NCBI GenBank assembly: GCA_965263305.1 | Contig: OZ253666.1 | Coordinates: 3,100,001-3,164,000 of the forward strand | Origin: MED-G105 sp965263305 | GTDB taxonomy: Bacteria; Pseudomonadota; Alphaproteobacteria; Caulobacterales; Parvularculaceae | Direction: 5' to 3' | Length of the DNA: 64,000 bases | In this document: positions 24,984 through 34,200 of the stretch, piece by piece | How positions within the stretch are numbered: position 1 is the first letter of the stretch | Layout: the number at the start of each line of letters is the position of its first letter | The notes under the pieces: model-generated | Seen by the model: only the letters and a program-made list of their open reading frames with translations | What the model was told of the DNA's origin: nothing | The model's database searches: none | Translations under genes and position numbers: made by a program

Positions 24984-25994
24984 TTAGTCCAACACTTCAA
25001 ATTTCATCAGTAGAGTGCGTTGTCGCGATGAAAAATTATTATCCGTAATGAGATAAAGATATCTTCGCTCTCCGACGTCTCTTACGGCAATGCCTTCAAA
25101 ATTATCAACGCTCAGGGGCGGGCGAAAAACAGCGAGGGTGCGTTCCTCGCCATCAGGGGCGCGCGCAACGATCGCGCCCCCGGAACCATCCGCTGGCGAA
25201 TAGCTGCGGAACAGGAAGTAAAGCGTTTCATCATCTGCGGCGGCGATATCCGTTGGCGCGCCGCCAAGTTCATCCAGCGGGGCGGGTGGTGATGTTGGCA
25301 ACCATTCCGAAGAGCCGTCGCTAACATAAGCGCATGGGGGCTGTTGATCCGGCGCCCGCTCCGCACACATGACAAACCCGTCGGCGAGGGAGGCGAGGGC
25401 TTCGATTCCTTTGTTCGGCGGTAAGGCGTCAAAAACGGTAAGGGGATCAAGGGTCGTTTCCGCCGCGGGGCTGGACAACCCATCGTACCGCCAGACCCGG
25501 TGGTCGCGTTCGAAGGCGACCAACCAGTCGCCGTTTGGGGCAACAGTGAGTGCTTCGGCATCGGCGTCGGCTTTTCCGTTCAGGACGCCGCCCTCCGTGT
25601 CACGCAAGTTCCCGATGTCGATATCCGCGATGCCGACTAAGACGCCATCCTCTTCCACCGGTTCGAAAGACGACCAGAGTCCGTGATCCATGACGGTCCA
25701 TAAACGACCCTCTCGCCAATAGAGGCTGGAATGGCCTCCGAAGCGCTGACCAGGTTTTGCCTGCCCAGCGGTGTCGAGATGCAACCCACCGCGATAGCGC
25801 AACTGCCCAGATCGATCTTGGGTGGCGTCATCCTCATTTAAGGCGATTGGTGTCGCGGTAATGTTGGGTATTTCTAATGTGGTAGGTGGTTCCGGCGAGG
25901 TAGGCGCGGCGCAGCCAGCGGCGAGGGCGCTAAGGATGACAAACGCGGCGGACATCTGCCCAAACTGGATTTCGGGTTGTTTTTGTCGCCTCAT
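24984..25994 (-). CDS. Lipoprotein with esterase-like phytase-type domain
   Basis: This 336-residue protein looks like a lipoprotein: after MRRQKQ... comes a hydrophobic stretch ending LAAGC, a lipobox. The rest resembles the phytase-like 'esterase-like activity of phytase' beta-propeller family (PF13449): GIEALASLADG, NFEGIAV and YLITDNNFSSRQRT are its typical segments. The start is placed at 25994 because AAGGAG lies 7 bases upstream; the frame is open 126 bases further but without signal-peptide logic. The substrate is unknown. It converges on the autotransporter. Confidence 0.72.
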   Translation of the reverse strand: MRRQKQPEIQFGQMSAAFVILSALAAGCAAPTSPEPPTTLEIPNITATPIALNEDDATQDRSGQLRYRGGLHLDTAGQAKPGQRFGGHSSLYWREGRLWTVMDHGLWSSFEPVEEDGVLVGIADIDIGNLRDTEGGVLNGKADADAEALTVAPNGDWLVAFERDHRVWRYDGLSSPAAETTLDPLTVFDALPPNKGIEALASLADGFVMCAERAPDQQPPCAYVSDGSSEWLPTSPPAPLDELGGAPTDIAAADDETLYFLFRSYSPADGSGGAIVARAPDGEERTLAVFRPPLSVDNFEGIAVRDVGERRYLYLITDNNFSSRQRTLLMKFEVLD

Positions 25995-26476
25995 CGGTTT
26001 CTCCTTTACCTGGGGCGATGCGCTAAACGGGCGCGATCGCCGGTTCCAAGCCGTTACTTTGTCCTCGGCGTTTTGCGCGTTGATGACAAAATGGCGTTTT
26101 TTGGCGGCTAATGCTTGCATTCCCCCGGAAATCCCGTATTACCCCCTCCGTTGTCGCTTCCGAGGGACAACCCTGTCCATGACTGTAGGTGTTTCTTAGG
26201 AAACTTAATCTCCTGCACAGACGGTGAAGACATACACTCTGCCAAGCGCTTACGCGCTTGATCGACATATGATCTTCTTTGGACAGGCTCTAGCGCTCTT
26301 TTGTGGGACGCAGAGCCTTTTTGGTTTCTGCTCTCCTTAAGTCTCAAGCGCTGAATTTCTCGAGGGGCCCGGCGGCCCCGAATGATTGATGGGCCCGAAT
26401 GGGCCCTGAGCGGTGATGGTCTGGCTTTCGTGAACAACGGGCCGGTGATCACCAGTCGATGAAGGAATGGGATCGG
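25995..26476. promoter_or_regulatory. Promoter and leader region of rplJ-rplL
   Basis: This 482-base stretch has no convincing gene. TTGCAT (26115-26120) and TATTAC (26137-26142), 16 bases apart, are a possible promoter. A hairpin with AGGCTCT/AGAGCCT arms and a T-rich end (26285-26322) could be an attenuator. Hairpins GGGGCC-CGGC-GGCCCC (26364-26379) and GGGCCC-GAAT-GGGCCC (26391-26406) follow shortly before rplJ, where an L10-binding autoregulatory leader is expected in bacteria. Confidence 0.45.
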
Positions 26477-26989
26477 ATGGATAGAGCCCAGAAACAAGAA
26501 TCGATCCAGTGGATCAGCGACGTGTTCGACAACAATACCGTTGTCGTTGTCGCTAACGGCGGCCTCACCGTCGCTGAGATGAGCGATCTGCGCAGCGAAC
26601 TTCGCAAAGCAGGCGCCTCAATGAAGATTGTGAAGAACCGGTTGGCGAAAATCGCCATCGCGGGAAAGCCAATCGAAAAAGTAAGCGAAGTCTTCGCAGG
26701 GCCAACGGCGATTGCATACGCCGAAGACCCTTCTTCCGCCGCGAAGGTCGTGAAGAAATACGCAAAAGACAATGAGAAGCTGTCAATTCTTGGCGGCGCG
26801 ATGGGCGAGGAAGTGTTCGACGCCAAAGGCGTTGAGGCGCTGGCGTCCATGCCATCTCGCGAAGAGCTGCTTGGCTCCATCGTTCATGCACTGACGTCGC
26901 AAGGCTCGAATATCGCTGGCGCTATTGGCGCACCAGCGTCCGACCTCGCTGGCATTCTTAAAACTTTGGAAGAGCGTGAGGCGGCGTAA
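26477..26989 (+). CDS. rplJ: 50S ribosomal protein L10
   Basis: L10 anchors L7/L12 dimers at the base of the ribosomal stalk. From the ATG at 26477 the protein has 170 residues: a start MDRAQKQESIQWI, the central KIVKNRLAKIA and FAGPTAIAY motifs, and the C-terminal helix that binds L7/L12 (ASDLAGILKTLEER). An upstream in-frame ATG at 26459 lacks an RBS, while GAAGGAATGGGA lies before 26477. rplL follows 60 bases later. Confidence 0.95.
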   Translation: MDRAQKQESIQWISDVFDNNTVVVVANGGLTVAEMSDLRSELRKAGASMKIVKNRLAKIAIAGKPIEKVSEVFAGPTAIAYAEDPSSAAKVVKKYAKDNEKLSILGGAMGEEVFDAKGVEALASMPSREELLGSIVHALTSQGSNIAGAIGAPASDLAGILKTLEEREAA

Positions 26990-27049
26990 GGCGGCTCTGA
27001 CTTTTCCCTCAACCCTGATTTCACTGAATACCGATAAAGGACCTAAACC

Positions 27050-27427
27050 ATGGCTGATCTAAAAAAACTGGCTGAAGAACTCGTTGGCCTCACGCTTCTC
27101 GAAGCAAAAGAGCTGAAAGACATCCTCAAAGACGAATACGGCATCGAGCCAGCCGCGGGCGCTGTCGCTGTTGCCGCTGCGCCTGGCGCTGCAGAAGGCG
27201 AAGCCGCTGAAGAGAAAACTGATTTCGACGTGATCTTGGTTGACGCCGGTGCGAAGAAAATCAACGTGATTAAAGAAGTCCGCGCCATCACGGGCCTTGG
27301 CCTGAAAGAAGCCAAAGAGCTCGTTGAAGCTGGAGGCAAAGCCGTAAAAGAGCAAGCGCCGAAGGCTGAAGCTGAAGAGATCAAGAAGAAACTTGAAGAA
27401 GCCGGCGCTAAGGTCGATCTTAAGTAA
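27050..27427 (+). CDS. rplL: 50S ribosomal protein L7/L12
   Basis: L7/L12 is the flexible multicopy stalk protein that recruits translation factors. The 125-residue sequence has the N-terminal dimerisation helices (LKKLAEELVGLTLLEAKEL), an Ala/Gly/Glu hinge (about residues 35-55) and the C-terminal factor-binding domain with KINVIKEVRAITGLGLKEAK. It is the last gene before a terminator, so rplJL is separated from rpoBC. Confidence 0.97.
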   Translation: MADLKKLAEELVGLTLLEAKELKDILKDEYGIEPAAGAVAVAAAPGAAEGEAAEEKTDFDVILVDAGAKKINVIKEVRAITGLGLKEAKELVEAGGKAVKEQAPKAEAEEIKKKLEEAGAKVDLK

Positions 27428-27484
27428 GGCTTCAATTTCACGTAACAAAAAAAGCGCTGCGTCAGCGGCGGCAGATTGAAATTT

Positions 27485-27513
27485 ACCGGCGCAGGAAATG
27501 CGCCGGTTTTTTT
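27485..27513 (+). terminator. Intrinsic terminator after rplJL
   Basis: ACCGGCGCA-GGAAA-TGCGCCGGT followed by TTTTTT. In most bacteria rplJL reads on into rpoBC through an attenuator; here 3.7 kb and three other genes intervene. Confidence 0.93.
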
Positions 27514-27554
27514 GCGGGTACTGATTGAACTTGATGGAGCAGAGTGGAAGCTGT

Positions 27555-28169
27555 CTACATCTCGTTTGGGGTGCTCGTCGATGGGTTGGTGTTGTTGTTG
27601 CGATTACGGACGTAAGCAAGCCATCTATCGTTATCATCGCTAATAATTTCATAGGCTTTGACATGGGGAGGGCCAACAAAAATCAAATAGCTAAGGCCTG
27701 CAGAGAAAGAGACGCTGATTTTGCAGTTTTCTTGAAGTTTGGCGCGCCCGATCATATCGTCTGACCAAAATTCTTTGCTGCGATGGTGATTAAAATTATT
27801 TTCAGAATGTGGAGTATTTGGATCGCTCGCAACAAATATGGTATCAGCGCCCGCTCCTTTGATGTTTTGAAGAACTACAAGTTTTGTAATGCCAAGCGGT
27901 GATATTGCACGATCGCCGCCATTTTGGCCTTGAGTCGCCTTTGTGCGCTCTTTCTCGAGGTCGATTTTAGGACCAACGCCTGAATTGTTTTCGCGTTGAT
28001 TTATCGAGGGCAAGGGCGCGACCTTTGCGATTACGATGCGGTCAGTGCGATCGATCAAGTCGTTCGCCGAGCTAGTGGTGATCGAAGCGCCGTCCAAGCA
28101 ATTTGCGGCAGCGGCTGCTGCCCAAGCCGAGGAAATTGCCGCGATACAGATTGCTTTCAAAGTATTCAT
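27555..28169 (-). CDS. Exported hypothetical protein
   Basis: I do not recognise this 204-residue protein. It begins with a clear signal peptide (hydrophobic, ending AAAAAANC). The mature part has two Cys residues (one near the cleavage site, one in LQENCKIS), a segment IDRTDRIVIAKVA and VVLQNIKGAGADTIFVAS, and an Asn-rich C-terminus (NRNNNTNPST). The pattern 'I..A.V ... VLQ..KG' loosely recalls small periplasmic OB-like domains, but this is weak. The RBS is poor. It is divergent from the metzincin gene across an AT-rich 264-base gap and may share regulation with it. Confidence 0.6.
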   Translation of the reverse strand: MNTLKAICIAAISSAWAAAAAANCLDGASITTSSANDLIDRTDRIVIAKVAPLPSINQRENNSGVGPKIDLEKERTKATQGQNGGDRAISPLGITKLVVLQNIKGAGADTIFVASDPNTPHSENNFNHHRSKEFWSDDMIGRAKLQENCKISVSFSAGLSYLIFVGPPHVKAYEIISDDNDRWLAYVRNRNNNTNPSTSTPNEM

Positions 28170-28433
28170 GTTCTATCTCGATTGTTTAGGTTGACACAAT
28201 TGGTAAAATTGTTTGCCCACGTCGTCTTTTTTTTTAGCTAATATGTAGGCTATTTTGAGGCGGTTCAACAAAATTGAATTTAAACAAAAATGCTAAACGA
28301 TTTGATCGTCGTTAGACCAAACCGGAATATTGTGACTTGCATCTTGCTCGGTCATTTGACACGGTTTTCTGGTAAAAAATCGCCCTGAAAAAATAATAAT
28401 AGCAGGGCAGCAAAATCAAAAAATAGGAAAACC

Positions 28434-30068
28434 ATGCTCAAAAAAATGAAATCCGGCCTAAACGTCGGGGCGGCGTTATTTGCGCTTAGCGCATTGGCGG
28501 CGCCGATCGGAGCTTCGGCCTCCGAAGATATCGAGTTAAATAGCTATCGTATCGACACGAATGATTGCCCAGGTTGTGGGAAGCAACTCCTTACAACTGA
28601 AGATGAAGTGCTTTCGTTCATGAGCGATATGCGTGCTGCATTTGCTGATGGCGATGGCGATGATTTTGATTTCTCGAATTCGTCAAACAACGATGACGAT
28701 GATGACGATGATGACGACGATGATGAAAGACAAATCGTCTTCCTCGATTTTGATGCGGGCGGTGCGCCGACGTTCCCAGTATGTACGGATGCTGGAACTG
28801 TCTTTGGGATTTTTGAAGACCACTTTTATACAGAAGCCGAACGCGATGCGATTACCGCTCGGATTCGTGCTGACTACGCTGATTTCGACTTTGAAATCGT
28901 GCGCACACCCCCGGCCTCTGGTGAATTTACAACTCTGTTTATTGGTCAGAATGATGCGCCAGAAGATTGTTCCGCCGGTTCAAACATTACCGTTACCGCG
29001 ACCGGTGGTGTAAGCATTTTGTTTGGCGCAGCTGAATCAATTGATTTCTTAAATTCGAATAGAAGCGATACGGCGTTTGCCGACGCAAGCCTTTGGGAAT
29101 TTTTAGCGCAACTAGATCCTTCGGGCGGTCTCTTCGAAGCGTTTTCTGGGCTGAGCGTTGTCGATTTTGATGGCAACCTTCTTCTAGCGGTGTCTGAAGC
29201 GGTTACGAATCAAACAGCGAATACGGGCGCCCATGAAGTCGGGCATATTCAGGGATTGCGTCACCAAAATTCATTTGGTGCGCCTGGAGATGGATTGCCG
29301 GATACCGGCGCAATCGCGCCAACGGAATTCGTACCGGTTTTTGACGGCCCGTCTGCGGCGTCAGAAACAGTGCTTCACACGATGGCGTCCGGTGCATCGG
29401 TTGGCCTCGGTCTGACAGGCAGCACGATTACCGACCGCTTCTTCTCGGAACGATCGGCTGTGCGTCTTGCAGTCAATGAAGAAGGTCGCGTCCGGACGGA
29501 AGAACGTATTCGCCGCCGGGATGACAATCGTATCCGCTTGCGTGAACTTGATGTTCCTAACACGATTATCGAGGGGCAAAATGCAACCGCCGAAATTATC
29601 GCCGACGGCATTGTCGTTGAGGGCAGTCTCGATTTTGAAGGTGAGGCAGACTCTTACACTTTCCGTGGTCGCGCGGGTGAATTCTTCAATGCTGAGTTGA
29701 TTTCTGTTGTTGGCAGAAGTTTGTCTTTCGACGAAGGTATTCTTGGTCAGGTTCGCCTGTTCCTAGTGAATGATGATGGAACCGAAACTCTCGTCGCATC
29801 AAATCTGCAAAGCTTTGAGACCGTTTTTGATGCGGAAATCTTTGATGCGGTGCTGCCGGAAACCGGCACCTATCGTGTGGAGGTGTCCGCACCAGATGAG
29901 TTCTTCCCAGCTGACTTTGATGGCGACGGCGCTCTGGATCCGTTTCCACTGTCGCTTGCTGGAGCCCCAGAGCTTCAGACGGGTTTGTACTCTCTTCAGG
30001 TCTATGTTTGCGTTAAGGCGCTGGACGACGATGACGACGATGATGATGATGACGAGAACGACGACTAA
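28434..30068 (+). CDS. Secreted metzincin-like zinc metalloprotease with poly-Asp tracts
   Basis: This is a predicted exported protease of 544 residues. The signal peptide ends near ASAS (26-30). The zinc motif HEVGHIQGLRH (His267, Glu268, His271, Gly274, His277) is the extended HExxHxxGxxH metzincin signature, and LHTMASG (Met317) fits the Met-turn. Residues ~385-525 look like a PPC-type beta-sandwich, with a calcium-type loop DFDGDGALD. Two pure Asp runs occur: 11 Asp at 87-97 and 10 Asp near the C-terminus. CPGCG lies near the mature N-terminus. It is a monocistronic unit with a terminator. The substrate is unknown. Confidence 0.8.
   Translation: MLKKMKSGLNVGAALFALSALAAPIGASASEDIELNSYRIDTNDCPGCGKQLLTTEDEVLSFMSDMRAAFADGDGDDFDFSNSSNNDDDDDDDDDDDERQIVFLDFDAGGAPTFPVCTDAGTVFGIFEDHFYTEAERDAITARIRADYADFDFEIVRTPPASGEFTTLFIGQNDAPEDCSAGSNITVTATGGVSILFGAAESIDFLNSNRSDTAFADASLWEFLAQLDPSGGLFEAFSGLSVVDFDGNLLLAVSEAVTNQTANTGAHEVGHIQGLRHQNSFGAPGDGLPDTGAIAPTEFVPVFDGPSAASETVLHTMASGASVGLGLTGSTITDRFFSERSAVRLAVNEEGRVRTEERIRRRDDNRIRLRELDVPNTIIEGQNATAEIIADGIVVEGSLDFEGEADSYTFRGRAGEFFNAELISVVGRSLSFDEGILGQVRLFLVNDDGTETLVASNLQSFETVFDAEIFDAVLPETGTYRVEVSAPDEFFPADFDGDGALDPFPLSLAGAPELQTGLYSLQVYVCVKALDDDDDDDDDDENDD
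28692..28724 (+). repeat. GAY codon run encoding 11 Asp
   Basis: Eleven consecutive GAT/GAC codons encode poly-Asp inside the metzincin. The mixed third bases argue for selection on the protein rather than pure slippage. Confidence 0.9.
30024..30053 (+). repeat. GAY codon run encoding 10 Asp
   Basis: Ten GAT/GAC codons near the 3' end of the metzincin gene are followed by Glu-Asn-Asp-Asp and the stop. Confidence 0.9.
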
Positions 30069-30095
30069 CTCGCGATTTTCGTTTCAATGAAAACA

Positions 30096-30125
30096 GCCCG
30101 CCAGCATTGCTGGCGGGCATTTTTT
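30096..30125 (+). terminator. Intrinsic terminator after the metzincin gene
   Basis: GCCCGCCAGC-ATT-GCTGGCGGGC followed by ATTTTTT. The next gene starts 38 bases later, so it needs its own promoter or read-through. Confidence 0.93.
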
Positions 30126-30163
30126 ATGGCGTTGATTGGGAAGCATTGGATTGGAACAAATTG

Positions 30164-30751
30164 ATGACCTCAACATCCGCTGTATCAACCTCTCAATTCC
30201 AGATGATCGCCGCCGCGAACGGTGTCTTTAAACCCGAAGAAATCGCAGCCCTCATCGCCCATTGTGACGCTCATGCGGGAGAGGGCGCTCTTTCAGGCGG
30301 GTTGAAAGAAGAAAGCTATCGGCGCTCAAAGGTCGCGTGGATAAAGAAAGAGGAGGGGTTCGGTTGGGCCTACGATCGGATCGCGCAACTTGCCCAGGGG
30401 TTTAACCAACGCTTCTTCGGCTTCGAATTAACGTCTATCGAGCAGGCGCTTCAGGTGGCCCGCTACGAAGGAGGCCCCGTTGAACAACAAGCCGGGGGCT
30501 ATGACTGGCACACGGATTTCGGCATGTCGGAGCAGGGCCGCAAGCTTAGTATCTCGGTGCAGTTGAGCGACGGCGATGCTTACCAGGGCGGGGATCTGGA
30601 GTTTGACGTCAGCACCGAGGTCACAAAGGTTGGTCGCGAAAAAGGGCTTGCCATTGCGTTTCCCAGTTTCGTGCGCCACCGGGTCGCCCCGGTGACGCAA
30701 GGGGTGCGCTATAGCCTCGTCGCTTGGGTGCATGGCCCGCGATGGCGCTAA
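30164..30751 (+). CDS. 2-oxoglutarate/Fe(II)-dependent oxygenase, PKHD/prolyl-hydroxylase type
   Basis: This 195-residue protein has a double-stranded beta-helix hydroxylase fold. The iron triad is visible as His116 and Asp118 (YDWHTDFG) and His172 (VRHRV), and Arg182 in VRYSLVAW should bind 2-oxoglutarate. RKLSISVQLSD and GGDLEF are typical of the PKHD/prolyl 4-hydroxylase group. Start ATG 30164 is chosen because the frame further upstream runs into the terminator. The RBS is weak. The target is unknown; members of this group hydroxylate protein residues or small molecules. It lies between a secreted protease and rpoB. Confidence 0.85.
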   Translation: MTSTSAVSTSQFQMIAAANGVFKPEEIAALIAHCDAHAGEGALSGGLKEESYRRSKVAWIKKEEGFGWAYDRIAQLAQGFNQRFFGFELTSIEQALQVARYEGGPVEQQAGGYDWHTDFGMSEQGRKLSISVQLSDGDAYQGGDLEFDVSTEVTKVGREKGLAIAFPSFVRHRVAPVTQGVRYSLVAWVHGPRWR

Positions 30752-31211
30752 GGAGCCCCGGTCTAAAACGCGGACTTGTTCCGGTCCTATGGAAAATTGG
30801 GGAGAATGCTCTGGTTTTCCCCCTTATTTTCCACAAGAATAAAAATCTGCGCAATCCTTGATTTTTTTCTTGACAGGGGGTTGCGGCGCGGGGGCGGCGT
30901 CATTATTAACGACCTTCACCGTCGGGGTATTTATTCCACGGTTTATGGCTTGCGCGACGTGCTTCGGAAAAATCGAGACTCAAAAATTTAAATAGAGAGA
31001 CCCTCGGCTATTCGGTGGAATGGCTGCAAGGGTGTTATTGCGCGTTCTAATCCCCAAGGCCGCGTAAGCACCTTTTGCATTTGTCTCGGTTTGAATGCCG
31101 GTCGCTTCTGCGATCTCAGGCTCGGGCGCTAGCGAAGGCGATTTGGGGTGGAATTCGGCCGAAAGGCCTGCGGCCTCTTAGGTGAGAGCTGCACCGACCA
31201 TGAGGATAAAG
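30752..31211 (+). promoter_or_regulatory. Promoter and long leader of rpoBC
   Basis: This 460-base stretch has no gene. TTGCGG (30881-30886) and TATTAA (30904-30909), 17 bases apart, form a possible promoter that would give a leader of about 300 bases. A consensus TTGACA at 30870 has no matching -10. A small hairpin (GGCC-GAAA-GGCC near 31158) lies shortly before the start codon. Confidence 0.4.
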
Positions 31212-34200
31212 ATGGCGCAATCCTTCGTTGAAAAGAAGCGTATTCGTAAAAGTTTCGGCCGCATTGGCGATGCAGCCCCCATGCCGAACCTCATTCAGGT
31301 TCAAAAGGATTCTTACGAACAGTTTCTTCAACGGCACACGCCGGCGGCGGAGCGGATCAATGACGGCATCGAGGCCGTTTTTAAGTCTGTCTTCCCCATT
31401 ACCGATTTCACGGAGACGGCCGTCCTCGAATACGTCTCCTATGAATTCGAAGATCCGAAATACGATACCGAGGAATGCCAACAGCGCGACATGACCTATG
31501 CTGCGCCGCTGAAGGTGACCTTGCGCCTCGCGGTATTTGAGGTCGATGAAGACACCGGCGCAAAGTCCATTCGCGATGTGAAAGAGCAAGAAGTCTATAT
31601 GGGCGATATGCCGCTCATGACGGACAACGGCACCTTCATCATCAACGGCACCGAACGCGTTATCGTTTCCCAGATGCACCGTTCGCCTGGCGTATTCTTC
31701 GATCACGATAAGGGTAAAACCCACTCCTCAGGCAAGTTATTGTTCGCCGCGCGCATTATTCCTTACCGCGGCTCCTGGTTGGATTTTGAATTTGACGCCA
31801 AGGATATCGTGAATGTGCGTATCGACCGTCGGCGCAAATTGCCGGCGACAACGCTCCTCTACGCCCTTGGCATGGACCAAGAGGAAATTCTTGACGAGTT
31901 CTATGAGCGCGTCCCGCACACGAAAGTCGAAGGCGGTTGGACTCTGCCGTTCAATCCCGAACGCTATAAGGGCTCGAAGCCGGATCGCGATCTGATTAAC
32001 GCCGAAAACGGTGAGGTCGTCGCAAAAGCCGGGGAGAAGATTTCCGCGCGCGGCGCCAAGAAACTCGCCGAAGGCGGTCTGAAAAACCTGTTCATCTCCA
32101 ATGAGGAAATGCATGGCCGTTTCTTCGCCGGCGATCTTGTGAACTTCGAAGATGGCGAGATTTTCGCTGAAGCCGGCGACGAGGTAACGCCGGAAGTCCT
32201 CGAGACCTTCGAGGAGATCGGCCTGGAAGCGTTCGACACCATTGATGTCGATCATGTTTCCATCGGGGCATACATGCGAAACACCCTGGCGGCGGACAAA
32301 AACCGTAACCGGGATATGGCGTTGATTGACATTTACCGCGTGATGCGCCCGGGTGAACCGCCAACGCTCGAAACGGCGGAAGGTCTATTCTACGGCCTCT
32401 TCTTCGATCCGGAACGCTATGACCTGTCGGCCGTGGGCCGGGTGAAGATGAACATTCGCCTGGATTTCAAGGATGTCGACGATGAGATGCGCACCCTGCG
32501 CAAAGAAGACATTCTGTCGGTGTTGAAAACGCTGAATGAACTGAAAGACGGCCGGGGCGATATCGATGATATCGACAACCTCGGCAATCGTCGGGTGCGT
32601 TCCGTTGGTGAATTGATGGAGAACCAGTACCGCATTGGTCTCTTGCGGATGGAGCGCGCGATTAAAGAGCGCATGTCATCAGCGGAACTCGAAACGCTGA
32701 TGCCCCATGATCTCATCAACGCGAAACCCGTCGCGGCGTCGGTGCGCGAGTTCTTTGGCTCGTCCCAGCTTTCCCAGTTTATGGACCAGACAAACCCGCT
32801 GTCTGAGATCACCCATAAGCGTCGCTTATCCGCCCTCGGCCCAGGTGGTCTGACCCGCGAGCGTGCAGGCTTCGAAGTGCGCGACGTGCATCCAACCCAT
32901 TACGGCCGTATCTGCCCGATTGAAACGCCGGAAGGCCCGAATATCGGTCTTATCAATTCCCTTGCGACCCACGCCCAGGTGAATAAATACGGCTTTATCG
33001 AAAGCCCTTACCGCCGCGTGATCGATGCGAAGGTAACCGACGAGGTCGTCTACCTGTCCGCGATGGAGGAGCAGCGTTTCGCCATCGCCCAGGCCAATGC
33101 TGATCTCGACGAAGAGGGCCGATTGAGAAACGAATTCGTCAACTGCCGGGTCGGCGGCGACGCGATGCTAATGCCCAGAGAAGATGTGGGCTATATTGAC
33201 GTCTCGCCGAAGCAGCTTGTTTCGGTCGCCGCGGCGCTCATTCCGTTTCTTGAAAACGACGACGCGAACCGCGCGCTCATGGGCTCGAACATGCAGCGCC
33301 AGGCTGTGCCTCTCTTGCAGGCTGAAGCGCCTTTCGTTGGCACGGGGATGGAAGCCATCGTGGCGCGGGATTCCGGCGCCGCCCTCGGCGCCCGTCGGCC
33401 AGGTATTATTGAACAAGTGGATGCAGAACGCATCGTTGTTCGGGCGACGGACGAGACGGACCCGACAAAACCGGGCGTCGATATCTATAACCTTCGCAAG
33501 TTCCAACGTTCAAACCAATCGACCTGCATCAATCAGCGGCCATTGGTGAAAATCGGCGATCAGGTGCGCGAGCACGATATTATCGCTGATGGTCCGTCAA
33601 CAGATCTTGGTGAGCTGGCGCTCGGCAAAAATGTGCTCGTCGCGTTCATGCCTTGGAATGGATACAACTTTGAGGACTCGATCCTCATTTCTGAACGCAT
33701 CGTCCATGATGATGTTTTCACCTCTATCCATATCGAAGAATTCGAAGTGATGGCCCGGGACACCAAACTTGGCCCGGAAGAGATCACCCGCGACATTCCG
33801 AACGTCTCAGAAGAGGCGCTGCGCAACCTTGACGAGGCCGGTATTACCGCCATCGGCGCAGAGGTTCATCCTGGCGATATTCTCGTCGGCAAGATCACGC
33901 CGAAGGGCGAGTCGCCGATGACGCCGGAAGAAAAACTTCTGCGCGCCATCTTTGGCGAGAAGGCCTCTGATGTGCGCGACACCTCGTTGCGCCTACCGCC
34001 AGGGGCGTCGGGCACCATTGTTGAGGTGCGCGTCTTTAACCGCCACGGCGTCGACAAAGATGAGCGCGCTATCGCCATTGAGCGCGAGGAAGTTGAACGT
34101 CTCGCGAAAGACCGCGATGACGAATTGGCGATCCTTGAGCGGAATATCTTTGGCCGATTGAAGGACTTGATCCTCGGCAAGGAAGCGGTCTCTGGACCGA

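Noticed and set aside
28630..28730. GAY run as a possible CRISPR or minisatellite
   Set aside because: The run is in frame, encodes only Asp and has mixed third positions. No spacer-repeat structure is present.
30870..30875. Consensus TTGACA before rpoB
   Set aside because: No -10 element lies at 15-19 bases; the following sequence is pure GC. A weaker pair just downstream fits better.
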